DNA from: Fistulifera solaris
Taxonomy: Eukaryota > Bacillariophyta > Bacillariophyceae > Naviculales > Stauroneidaceae
Length of the DNA stretch: 64,000 bases
Direction of reading: 5' to 3'
Assembly: GCA_030295235.1 (NCBI GenBank)
Contig: AP026132.1
Location: 62,001 to 126,000, forward strand
The notes below the pieces were generated by a model. That model was not told the origin of the DNA, did not search any database, and saw only the letters and a program-made list of their open reading frames with translations. A program made the position numbers and the translations under genes. Numbering within the stretch: position 1 is the stretch's first letter; each line of letters opens with the position of its first letter. Positions 40,149 through 50,879 of the stretch are shown here, in pieces.

Positions 40149-41050
40149 TCATTTCTTGATGGTTTTATATCGTCGATAGCATACAGCAGCAGCGGCGCAA
40201 AAGGTAATGAGGCACACGACTGTAGCAGAAATCATGAGTGCGGCATTCATTTCATCCTCTATTGTGGGCTGAATCAAGTGAGCCGACGGAAGCATGACAT
40301 TCTCTTGCACAATCTGAATGTCTTGCACTCGAATGGTTGCGTCTTCGAGTTCTTGTTGCAGCGCGCTTTCCACAAATGAAAGGTCGGATAATAGCTCTCG
40401 TTGTTGTGTTTGAAGTAACCCCACCAATTCTTTGTTTTCCACAAAAGCACTTCCGTCCGAAAACGAATAGGTCTGAGAGTTGATTTGTGCCGGTGTTGTT
40501 GAAAATTGTATCTCTTTGATGTCAACTAACACCATTCCAAGACGTAAGGTTGTTTCCATACCCTCTTCCAAGCGATCTAAATCGAGCGAGGTTTCCGAGG
40601 TTACGGATATTTGAAAATCGAGCAGAGGCGCTGATAAAAGGATTGAGTCGGGTTTCACGGGAGCTGATGAGCTCAAGGTGAGAGTAGGTTGCTTTGTTGG
40701 TTCTTTCGTTGGATACAGAGTTGGGATTGGTGTTTCCCAGCTGTCGGATTCTTCATCTTCATCTTGATCCCCGTCTTCGTCGTCGTATTCTTCACTCACA
40801 AGGGGTGACCTCGTCGGCGTTATTGTAGGAGCCGGTGTAGAAGAAGCCTTTCCGTCGTCTTTCTTTTGCCTTTGTCTTTTCCTTTGGGAGTAGTACTACG
40901 TTTCGTTCCCGGTGGCAATTTATGGGCGCGGTCAAAAATGTTTTCCCATTGCTCTTCCGAAGGTTTAAGATGCTTCGCCTCCACTAACAACGAGGAGTCA
41001 CATAGCAGGCAACTAGAAAGCCCCAATATTAGCCATTTGTAAGATATCAT
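40149..41050 (-). CDS. SPT-stalk single-pass membrane protein 6 (short-tail cluster member)
   Basis: ATG 41050 opens a signal peptide (YKWLILGLSSCLLCDSSLLVEA). A Lys-rich segment, STPAPTITPTRSP and an acidic run lead to PTLYPTKEPTKQPTL and the shared domain (PLLDFQISVTSETSLDLDRL, QTYSFSDGSAF, QQRELLSDLSFVESALQQEL, IRVQDIQIVQ). A membrane span (ALMISATVVCLITFCAAAAVCY) and RRYKTIKK end the chain. Two frames meet near 40860-40867, an A-rich stretch on the coding strand; one added base gives about 300 residues. It is closest to member 5 in the ectodomain and to member 4 in the tail. Confidence 0.65.
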
Positions 41051-41651
41051 GATGTGTCGACTTCTTGTAACGTTATATCGTTGCCTCTATCCTTCGCAAA
41101 ACAGCTGTTTCCAATGCTTGGACACGAGAGGTGAAAAAAGACGCGCGAAACACATGTTCGTCGCCCGTTGCAGATCAAAATTTTGAGATCACCACAAGAC
41201 ACGAAGTAACACTGTCGTTGCGGTACTGGAAATGGCGCACCTTTCATCTGGATCTCTAATTACTTGAAAGTTAATCTACTGTAACCGAAATGAGTATCCA
41301 GTCCAATCACCAGCACGCGTCAGTGAAGTGTACTGTCACAAAAATTTTCAAATTGATAACATTAAATCTAATTCCTCCTCTTGATTACTTAACAAAAAGT
41401 GTCTAAGTATCATTCTCTGCCTGACACTAAAAAGAACAATCCTTATTTTTCCGTTCAGGGTGTGACTCCCTATTTAGTGCACATCACCTCACCAATTCAC
41501 CACCGCTTTTGCTGACTAAACACGTTTGTAAGACTCCTCCTTCGTCATGCACACAAAAACACCTCCCGAACATCCCGTCCAGACAAAAAAGTGCAACATA
41601 AGATCGATTTTGGAGCGATTCAATTGAACATTCACAAAATAATCCGCGACG
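41051..41651. other. intergenic, divergent promoter region
   Basis: Lies between divergent cluster members 6 and 7. Nothing beyond A/T-rich promoter-like sequence was recognised. Confidence 0.4.
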
Positions 41652-43552
41652 ATGAATTCCCTATCGCGTTTAATAGTGCTAGCAGGGTTATTGCTTCAAG
41701 TGCAAGCAGCACCACGAGGGAGTCCCTTGGGTTCCAGACGTTTGGGTCACAACACCGAGTCCCCTACACCAGCGCCGACGCGGAAAAAGCACCTGTACTC
41801 GATCGTCAACAATCTCAATAATCGATTAGAGGGAGAGGACTCCGACTTTACACCAGCGCCCACTACTTCCCCCACGCCTCCGACGTTTCATGCGAATTGG
41901 GAGCACCAACGCCTACCGCGCATGACAAGAATACTCCGTGGATTGATATCGATGGGGACGATGAGGAAGAAGACGATGGGGACGATGGTGAAACGACACC
42001 TACCGATGTCATCATCACACCAGCCCCAGTTTCTTCTCCTGTAGTGTTCGGCCCGCCGGTTCCTGAGTTTCCCGTTGCTGCACCGGTGCCGGTACGAAGA
42101 ACACGCCGACCAACACCGGTTCCTACGATGCCACCGACAGTCGCTCAAACTGCTTCTCCGACTGTCGCTCAAACCGCTTTTCCGACGGTTGCTCAAACTG
42201 CTTTCCCGACAATCGCTCTACCAGGCGTTTCGGCATCCGCCTTTCCGGGTGTGCCTGGAACGGCCTTTCCAACGCCTCCTGGATTTACGGCAACATCCTA
42301 TCCGACTCTGGATTTATCAAAATACTGGACTCCGGATCCCACAGCTTCTCGAACAGCCGCTCCAACATCGTTTGGTGAAACAGCGTCTCCATCCGAAGCG
42401 CCTTCATCGGCACCGAATATTGGAACATTTGCGCCTGTGCAAATCATTCCGATTGATTTTGGATCCATCGGTCATTTGCCGACCCTTTCGTTTACGTCGC
42501 GTCCCTCGGCCGTTCCTTCCGTGTCTCCCACAACCAGTGCACCTTCTTCGCTACCTACCGTCTCCTCGGCCATGCCAACGGAGGACAAAACGATGTGGAC
42601 ACCGCTCAAAACCTTTGATTTGCAGCTCTCGCGGGATACCCGATGGAACACGCAGTTTGCACCCGATGAATTGCGTCAAGGTTTGGAAACGTACTTGACG
42701 GAATCCATGATGATCTTGTCGGCCGATATGACGAATGTCACGTTGACGATCTTCACTTCGGCATTCAATGAAGACAAATCGGAAGCATGGTTTCGATTTC
42801 AAGGCAAATTGTTTTATCTGCCCAAGAGCGAGGACATGGAAATCAGTTCCGATGAAGTGTGGGCGCAGCAAATCGCATTACTGGAAAACATGGACGCCTT
42901 GCAATGGATCTTGCAAAATCAACCCACCATGGCGGCGGGCTTTGTCACCATCAAACAGTTGGCCTTCTTAGATGGTTCTTCCACACAGACATATGATGGA
43001 TACAGCGGAGGCAGTTCGAGTGCTTTGGATCAAACAACGAAGATAGTGATCGCGGTGGCGGCAATCCTGTTGATTCTGGCGTGCAGTGTAGGAGTCTACA
43101 TTTGCATGTTTTTGGATCCCGAGCCGGAAGAAGAGCCATTGCCCATTCAAACCAAGCTTACTCCGCATACCGACAGTGACTTTTCGGTCGGACTTCCCGG
43201 CAATCCTCATGTACCGGAAGTCACCTTTGATCAGGAATCGCATTCGGAAATGTCCAGCATTACCGAATTACGAGCGGACGATCCGCGACCGGACATCCCC
43301 GGTGCTTCATCGGTTGATGCCATTGCTTCGAATGATTCTCGACTCGTTCCACTTTCATCACTTCCCGCCGATTCCTCGCATCTCAGTGATAATAGTCAAT
43401 ATCGAACGACGGATTCGGTTCAACTGAGTCAAAGCGAATGGTCCATGGCGGCGGGAAACACGGACCCGCCCGCCCATACCAGTGCACTGGGTTCAGAAGG
43501 GTCGGAACACGGATCCGTAGAAGATCTCTACGTGACGTCGGATGCGAAATAG
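41652..43552 (+). CDS. SPT-stalk single-pass membrane protein 7 (cluster member)
   Basis: Signal peptide (LSRLIVLAGLLLQVQA), then a stalk of about 270 residues with SPTPAPT, TPAPTTSPTP and tandem PTVAQTAFPTVAQTAFPT repeats, then the shared domain: PLKTFDLQLSRDTRWNTQF, ELRQGLETYLTESM, NVTLTIFTSAF, AWFRFQGKLFYL, EVWAQQIALLENM and FVTIKQLAFL, a membrane span (IVIAVAAILLILACSVGVYI) and a Ser/Asp-rich cytosolic tail of about 150 residues. The frame changes after PPTF; one extra T at 41886-41888 would join the parts into about 633 residues. The domain is closest to members 1 and 2. Likely O-glycosylated on the stalk and N-glycosylated at NVT. Confidence 0.7.
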
Positions 43553-44219
43553 AAAACATCATATTGACGACTCGCATTTTTCAGCCCTCTTCTGTGATTT
43601 GGAAACAAGTACAGACCATTCCTATAGAGTTCCTCCAGCTATGACAGCACTCGAATGGTTTCCAGCACAGAAAATGCCTTATTTTAGTTTATTTGGATGA
43701 ATACTAACTAATTACTATAATCGTGATGATTGTTATAGAAGTACGTTTGCTATTGTTCCGCTCTAGAGGAGTGTTAAGGGAACTTTAAAAAATCCATAGC
43801 ATGAGTCTTTACGTGTGCCATTCAAGGCTCGGGTAAGTTTGTAGTGCATGCATGAACTGCATGAGTGCAGGCATAAAATGCATATTCAAAGTAGATTGGG
43901 GTTTTCCTTGTTGTTCCTAGCTGTGTGAGGTGGCAGGGGGATGAGCTAAATAAATAATTTTTCATCGTTGATTTGTCTTACTGGCTATCAAGACTATCTA
44001 TTAATCAGTAGATTACCTTTTATTTGGCAAGATTGACAGTTACCGACTGTGAATCAAAGAGTAGTCGGGAGGCCTTTCGTCATTTTTTTCTCCGTCCGCA
44101 ACGTCGATGATTGTGTTGCTTCATTCGTTGTCGCGCATAATAATAACAACGAGATTATTCTGCGAGAGTTCCTTCCTTGACAAGGAAAGGAATATTGACT
44201 ATTATTAATCTTTCTTATC
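43553..44219. other. intergenic, no gene seen
   Basis: A/T-rich 667-bp gap between the last cluster member and the LRR gene. A GCATGCATGAACTGCATGAGTG-like stretch around 43847 is locally repetitive; nothing else was recognised. Confidence 0.4.
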
Positions 44220-46586
44220 ATGAATCACACAATTCCAATTGAAAGTGAAGAAGCTTCCGCGAGTCTCTCGACTTCGGATCTTTCGGGCGCCGTCAATGCG
44301 ACAGCCTTTGACGACGACAAAATGGAAGATGTCGAAGTCGGAGGCAATGAAACGATTGCTCCGGAAGAACCGGCCATGACGCAGGGAAATACGTTAGTCG
44401 ATGTTCCCGGAACAATGAATAAAGGCATTCGTGCGGGTTCGATTCGTCGTTGGGTTTATGTTACGGCAATTGTATTGATTGTGTTGGCGATTGTAATTGG
44501 TATTGCGGCGAGTGTTTCGAACAATAATAACAAAACATCCGCTTCTTCTTCCGGATCCTTTCCTAACCCTTCGCCCGTGGCGTCTCCGGTGTCATCTCCC
44601 GTGACTTCTCCCACTGCGGCTTCGCCCGTCGCACCGACATCATCGACGGCTCCGCGACAAGCTACATATGAAGAAGTCGTGACGTTTCTTTCGTCGCGCG
44701 GGGTCTCGAACGAAGACGAGTTGCGTAGCCGCGGAAGTCATCAGCACGATTCGGCCGTCTTTTGGCGAATCATGATCCTCTCAACTTGCCCTTGCCGTCC
44801 AGTACCGATCTCAGTGATCCGCAAGTCGAACACTATGTCACGCGCTACGTGATGACATTGTTGCATCACGGATTGGATGGATACAATTGGACATTTCAGC
44901 TCAATTATATGAGTGAGCTCGAAATGTGTTACTGGAATGGTATGAAAGCGTCCTTTCAGCCCGATTTTATTCCTGTTCCGGAAGCGGGAGGAGTGTTTTG
45001 TTTGAATGGGACCCAAACGCCCGTGGCTTTGGATTTGGGTGAGTGATTGGTGGAGATCTTGTATCTTGCACACGCTTTTTGTATTCTAACAGTCTGTCTC
45101 ACTATCTCTTTATATATCTAGAATACAACAAACTCAAGGGAACGATTCCGACGGAACTAGGATTGCTCACCAAGTTGGTGTTTTTGGATTTCGAATTCAA
45201 CGAAATCAACGGGACGATACCTACAGAACTGTGTCAATTGACCGATTTAGAGCATCTTTCTTTGCGAGGGAACTACTTGACGGGCTCGTTGCCGAGTTGT
45301 ATGGGGCAGTGGTCGAAATTGGCGTATCTAGACGTCGAAGTCAATCAGTTGGATGGATCGTTCCCTCAAGGCGATGCGCTTTGCAATATGAAAGAGTTGG
45401 ATACCGTCGTCCTTCAACGCAACTTGTTCAGTGGAGCGCTTCCAACTTGTATGGGACAGTGGACGCGTTTGAATGGCTTTTTTGCTTCCGAAAATTTCTT
45501 TACAGGTAGTCTACCGTCGGAATTGGCGTTATTGCCCAATGTGTCACACTTTCTTGTGGATGACAATGAGTTGACGGGCAATCCGAATACGGTCTTCAGT
45601 GACATGCCCACTTTGAAGTTCTTATACTTGGACAATAATCAGTTTACGGGGGTGATTGATTCTACCTTTGTTGCCAACTCACCCAATTTGACGGCCTTGG
45701 ATATATCGCACAACAATTTCACCTTGGATCCTGCCTCGCCCGTTTTCCCTCTCCATTTGTTGCAGCATCCGACACTTCAGATTCTCGATGCTTCGACGAA
45801 TCTTCTCAACGGTAGCTTGCCTTCGACCGAGTTGCAGGCCAACAGCGCACTGCTCTTCTTGTCGCTGCACTCAAATGCACTGAGAGGAAGTATTCTCGAC
45901 AACTGCACCAATTCAGTGAATTGGCGCACTTGGATTTGTCTTTGAACAGCTTCACGGGTGCTTTACCGGATCAGTTGTTTTCCATGAGACTACTGAATCT
46001 ATTCTTGAGTGAAAATCCGGGGTTGCAATCCGGTCTTCTTCCAGACTCCATTTTGACCAATCATACCGGCTTCCGTGAACTTTCCTTGCGCAACACGCAA
46101 CGCACGGGACCCTTACCCTCGTTGGCTGGTTTCAGTGATTTGGTGCTGTTGGATTTAGGAGGAAATGGCTTTACAGGTGCAATACCTACACAGTACTCTG
46201 AATTGACCGATTTGCGGTATTTGTTGTTGAATGGCAATCCGGGCTTGAGTGGTTCCATTCCGGCCATGAGCCAGTCTCCCGGCTTGCAAATTGCGCTGTT
46301 GGATAACACGGATATTTACGGCGACTTTTCCAGCCTTTGCGCTTTGACGGCCTTTACGGAACTCGATGCGTCGGCCGTGTTGGGCGACAGTGCTTTGATT
46401 GTGAACTGCAACACGACAGCAGGCGAGGTATCGAATTGTGCGTGTTGCAAGTGCTGCCATCGTCCGGGAGGATGTTCGAATCCGGTCGTAGCTAGTTTGG
46501 ATTGGACGTGGGAACAAAGAATGTCTCAGACAGTGCGCGATTTTTCAGTAAACGAGACGCTCTTGTTGGATTTTGAAGAGTTGTAA
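44220..46586 (+). CDS. leucine-rich-repeat type II membrane protein
   Basis: Begins with an acidic cytosolic part, a membrane span (WVYVTAIVLIVLAIVIGIAA), then a Ser/Pro stalk (PVASPVSSPVTSPTAASP). A capping region (YEEVVTFLSSRGVS, LANHDPLNLPL, LEMCYWNG) precedes the LRRs, with LxxLxxLxLxxNxLxGxIP repeats such as NKLKGTIPTELGLLTKLVFL. An 83-nt intron (45039-45121) splits the first repeat and joins as LDLEYNKLKG. The frame breaks at TTTT 44760-44763 and near 45893-45898; one base added at each restores about 761 residues. A Cys-rich cap (CACCKCCHRPGGC) follows the LRRs. No kinase domain. Diatom genomes hold many such proteins, possibly surface receptors or adhesins. Confidence 0.8.
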
Positions 46587-47250
46587 TGTATTTGTTGCGC
46601 ATTTGAAAGCGATGGATGACTTGATCGTGTTAAAAAAGACTTTTGGAACTCATTAACTAGTTTAATTAATCTTGAATCAAGCCGAGAAGATTACCGGGTA
46701 TATTGTTATTACATTTTGAAATATCTTAAATCGTAGGGCGTCCTATCATCTGCTGGCAGATTCCCGTTGGGAAAGCGAGGTGGGCTACTCGAGAGCTAGA
46801 TCTAGTAGTTAGTGGGTACAATAACCGCCGCTTAATATGTCTAAATCGGTAGACGATAACAGATGTCAATCCTCGACGAGCTACAGAGACAATTAGTGGA
46901 AGTTTGTTCGTTCCAGAGGCCCAAACAACATGCACTAGCTGGGTCTAAGGCGTCATCCCGGTTATAAAAAACGAATCCGTGATTGGACGAGCTACCACTG
47001 TGGAAAAGAAAGTAACGGGTGAACGCGTGACTGAGACTTCCCACTTATACCGACCAGCTGGGACCACCAACTTCTTGACCACAATCATCTCGATCGATGC
47101 AGGGAAGGTTATGGACGTCAAGGAGATGGACGTAAAGCATAAGGGGAGAAGGGAGAACGTTAAAATTCTGCCTATAGTACAAATTCTACGTAGCGTCTAC
47201 GAAGACGCAGAATTTCAACGCCGTTTCCATACGCAGTTTGATTCTAGGAC
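46587..47250. repeat. first copy of a decayed 46-50 kb repeat
   Basis: About 46895-47085 shares ordered landmarks with 48960-49040 and 49565-49765: TTCG-ATC-AGAGGCCC-AACA, TCCC-GTTATA, CGAATCCGTG, ACTGTG-AAAAGAAAGT and CCACCAACTTCTTGACCAC. A short CCACCAACTTCTTGACCAC copy also occurs at 49440. A 147-residue frame at 46979-47422 lies over this repeat and the transposon end and is not supported as a gene. Confidence 0.55.
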
Positions 47251-47589
47251 CATAGGAGTAAGTAGAAACCCTGGGATGGAGATATGTCTGTTCTCGACCG
47301 TTTTTTACGCCATACTCCGTCTTGTGAGCTTATCTGTCACTGTACATAGTGCGACATCGGTCAAAATGAGTCGAATATCGATCTTTGAAAATGCTGGGAC
47401 GAAGTTAAATATATCTCCATAGTACTCAACGTGACGGTACTTGACAGGCACTTATAGTGTACTTAAGTAGTATTTTTACTATCGGGCATTATACTTCGGT
47501 TGTCCAGTGACTCTACTTACTTAAACGTTTTAAAATATATGCCCCATGTGTTTTCCACGACTCAGCATGTACTGTCTTGTATCGAAAAA

Positions 47590-47770
47590 ATGTCTCCCAT
47601 AAAAGGAGACGAAGTCTCCCATAGGAAGACGAAGTTTCCCGTTTAGGAGACGAAGTCTCCCGTTTAGGAGACGAAGTCTCCCGTTTAGAGACGAAGTCTC
47701 CCATTTAGAGACGAAGTCTCCCATTGGGAGACGAAGTCTTCGTTGGGAAAGTTGGGAGTTGGGAGACGAA
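47590..47770. repeat. seven 20-22-bp hairpin units (GAGACGAAGTCTC)
   Basis: Each unit has the palindrome GGAGACGAAGTCTCC (stem with a GAA loop) separated by CCCRTTTA-like spacers. Lies inside the TIR element. Confidence 0.85.
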
Positions 47771-48275
47771 AATGCCTCAATTGAATCAACAGAGCACGTT
47801 GATCCGGTAGAGAGAGAGAGAGAGAGAGCTGCTTTGAGAGAAACGTCGAGCAACGGGCGGTCCTCCGGTAAGAGGCCGTTTGGGCCGAGGAGATATTGGG
47901 TACGTAATTCGTCGCCTAACGTTGCGACCTCGGCCTTTTCCTGCCTGCCGCGTCGATTTCATGGAGAATACTGTTTTGACGTAACCAAAGCGCACGAATA
48001 ATGGTAAAAACAGCTCTTGTTCCAATCTGGTTCATTTAGAGGGGCGGAGCCGAAGGAAGGTATGAATAATGCGGCATGTGCCCTCAAGTCGAGGAGGAGT
48101 CGTCATTCGTCATCGTCGTTTGTCCTTGATGATTTTTTCGGAAATAATAAGCGCGCAAAATACCAATACCTTTCGCTACTCTTTTGTATGAGAGAAACAA
48201 CGTTTTTCGCGAAGAAAAGCAATATGTCTTCGAAAGAAGACATCGTGTATGAACGAAATGTCTTCGATTTTGTGT

Positions 48276-48405
48276 AGACGAAGACGAAGACGAAGTCTCC
48301 CATAGCGAAGACGAAGTCTCCTATAGCGAAGACGAAGTCTCCAGTAGCGAAGACGAAGTCTCCCATTGGGAGACGAAGTCTTCGTTCGGAGACGATGTCT
48401 TCGCT
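48276..48405. repeat. second GACGAAGTCTCC array
   Basis: About five 21-bp units of the form CGAAGACGAAGTCTCC with ATAG spacers, related to the 47.6-kb array. Also inside the TIR element; both arrays look like internally expanded hairpins. Confidence 0.8.
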
Positions 48406-48652
48406 AGTACTAAAAATATATTTACTTATTTAGCTTCGATATAGTATTGTATAGGCTTAAATATCGAAAAGTCATTACATTGACAAATGCTACAAAAATG
48501 TACTATCTTTGATTCCCGTTTCTTTGACCCTTGTCCGAAGTAATAATGTGACTGTGGATTTTAAGTACAATGGGAGACATAGTTAACTTCGTCCCTGCAC
48601 CGTGTAATTATCACGGCAAAATGATCGATCTTTGCATGTCAACAACATAATC

Positions 48653-48747
48653 AAAGTATGGTCCGACCTTTGGCCGTCATTGCAAATCTTTCTTTCTTAA
48701 TATTTCAAAACAATTTAGTATCACGGCCAAGGGTCGGACCATACTTT
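48653..48747. repeat. 95-bp element with 25-bp inverted arms
   Basis: Arms 48653-48677 and 48723-48747 (starting AAAGTATGGTCCGACC) pair with one mismatch around a 45-nt A/T-rich loop. It could be a small nested foldback element. No target duplication was found beside it. Confidence 0.65.
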
Positions 48748-48949
48748 CGTATTAAGGTAGGCCCACTAAGGTCAGCCTTTTGTCGTGCTGTTACGCGGTG
48801 AAAAAATCGCAGCAGCAGCGCAAAAGGGTCTGACGACGGACAAACGTTGGTTTAAGCGGTGAAACTATCAACGGTTGAAAACAGACATATCTTCATCCCA
48901 GGGTTTCTACTTACTCCTATGCTAGGACAATCAATGCCTATCTCAGCTT

Positions 48950-49860
48950 TTACTATGTCCGGTTTGTTCGATCTAGGCCCGAACAGAAATCGATTAACGC
49001 ATCACCCCGGTCACAGACCGACTTCGTGATTGAACAATGTCTTATGTAGGATTTGTACGTGATACCAAGACGCGAACCGTGAATACAGCACACTAAGTTC
49101 CGTCTGCCAGAAAAAAACGAAAAAATCGGCGTGACTAAAACGTGTGACTAGATTTTATTTTATTTTTCCTCTCAAGGGAAGGGGGTTGAATGGCCAATGC
49201 CTAAATTTTTTGACTGATGTAAGTGACGTCTCTAGCTAGACTACAATCGCAAAAAAAATGATGAGGTCGATTCTTTGCTTGCCGTAATTTTTACGTAGGT
49301 TTTGTACTTTGTACCAGAGGGTGCAGAGAACTTTTTTCGTCGCTTAACCATTAGTACAAATAATGGACTAAATGGCTAATGGCCCAACGGAATGATGATT
49401 AATTATCCCACGTGGGATCGCATGGTGACCGGAAGACTTACCACCAACTTCTTGACCACTAACGATTAATGTAACTCGATTGTAATCAAGCATAATCTCT
49501 AAAGCTACGTAACACAAGGGGAAAAGAGTGTCGGTTCTCTGTTGAAGTATTATTTTATCCAGTTTTTTCGATCTCTAAAGAGGCCCGAACAGATATCGAC
49601 TAAGAATACCGTACTGGTAATCATCATCTTCTCGGTATCCCAGTTATAGGAAACAAATCCGTCCACTGTGCAAAAGAAAGTCGTGCGAGGAGGTGTGACT
49701 GCGGCGTTCCAGTTATACCGAGCAGCTAGGGGCTGGGGCCACCAACTTCTTGACCACCAACCTGTTTTATTGGTGTAAGGGCTTCTCGAAGAGAATTTTT
49801 GGAAAAGTAGCTCGATTGAAGCCAATCATCATTTATTACATCCTGGGTCGAAAATCAACT
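48950..49860. repeat. further decayed copies of the 46-50 kb repeat
   Basis: Copies at about 48960-49040 and 49565-49765 match the 46895-47085 stretch in order (GGCCCGAACAG, TCCCAGTTATA, CACTGTGCAAAAGAAAGT, CCACCAACTTCTTGACCACC). Coding capacity is absent. The whole 46.6-50.8 kb interval looks like an accumulation of old mobile DNA. Confidence 0.5.
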
Positions 49861-50034
49861 GAATTTCGACTCAAAAGACACAAAAGCTCAAGTTCGTGAC
49901 TAATGATTGGATTAAATCATGAAAACGTATTCTACATGTCGCACCTTATAGTATCGTCGTATTTAATCAATCTTAGTTGAGATGGACTGCAAATGTTGCT
50001 CTAGATAGCGTGTTTTGATCATCTGACAGATATT

Positions 50035-50690
50035 CTGTGATGGTCCAGAAATTCTATCCCAGCTCTATCGACTTTACCGACGTGCTGTGCACGTTCCAAA
50101 ACCTCATGCCGTGGTGTTTACGGATCATAATGACATGTGGAACACTTTTCCCGCAGTCCTGGACACGCTGATTTGGATCACAACGAAAGAAAGTGGACGT
50201 TCCAGAAAATCTGGAAATTGTTCTATTCTCAGACAGTAATTCTGTGATGGTCCAGAAATTCTGGACCAGCTCTATCGACTTTACCGACATGCTGTGCACG
50301 TTCCAAAACCTCATGCCGTGGTGTTTACGGATCATAATGACATGTGGAACACTTTTCCGCAGTCCTGGACACGCTGATTTGGATCACAACGAAAGAAAGT
50401 GGACGTTCCAGAAAATCTGGAAATTGTTCTATTCTCAGACAGTAATTCTGTGATGGTCCAGAAATTCTGGACCAGCTCTATCGACTTTACCGACATGCTG
50501 TGCACGTTCCAAAACTTCAGGCCGTGGTGTTAATGGATCATAACGACATGTGGTACACGTTTCCGCAGTCCTGGAGACGGTGATTCGGATCACAACGAAA
50601 GAAAGTGGATGTTCCAGAAAATCTGGAAATTGTGTTTTGATCAGACAGAAATTCTGTGATGGTCCAGAAATTCTGGACCAGTTCTTGGTT
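50035..50690 (+). repeat. ~206-bp satellite, three units and a partial, family C
   Basis: CTGTGATGGTCC begins at 50035, 50242, 50448 and 50654 (spacings 207, 206, 206). Units hold two palindromes, GGTCCAGAAATTCTGGACC and TTCCAGAAAATCTGGAA, and are nearly identical, so they are recent. The array ends about 190 bp before the NDUFAF6-like start. Confidence 0.9.
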
Positions 50691-50879
50691 TTTTCGGTTT
50701 TTCGATTTTCGATCCCACCGAAATGCTGTGCACGACAGACCGCTAATTATAGAGTGTGTACTGGTATGACAAAAGTGACGACGGCGGTATTCTGGTGCGG
50801 CGGTTCCTTTCTTGTTGCTTGTTGATGGTTGTAGATCGGTCAAGCTTCATTGCATTATTTCATTTTTCGCCAGGCAAAC

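Larger units (their letters stand above)
47251..48921. mobile_element. non-autonomous TIR DNA transposon, 1671 bp
   Basis: The left end 47251-47290 (starting CATAGGAGTAAGTAGAAACC) and the right end 48882-48921 are inverted copies of 40 bp with one mismatch. Directly outside both ends is the same 7-bp sequence CTAGGAC (47244-47250 and 48922-48928), as expected of a target-site duplication. No long reading frame is inside, so it would depend on a transposase elsewhere. It contains two arrays of GAGACGAAGTCTC hairpin repeats and an inner 95-bp hairpin element. Superfamily is not assigned; a 7-bp duplication is atypical, and I saw no transposase motif. Confidence 0.8.

Noticed and set aside
46979-47422. 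147-residue open frame
   Set aside because: Spans a decayed repeat and the left end of the transposon; no transposase or other motif.
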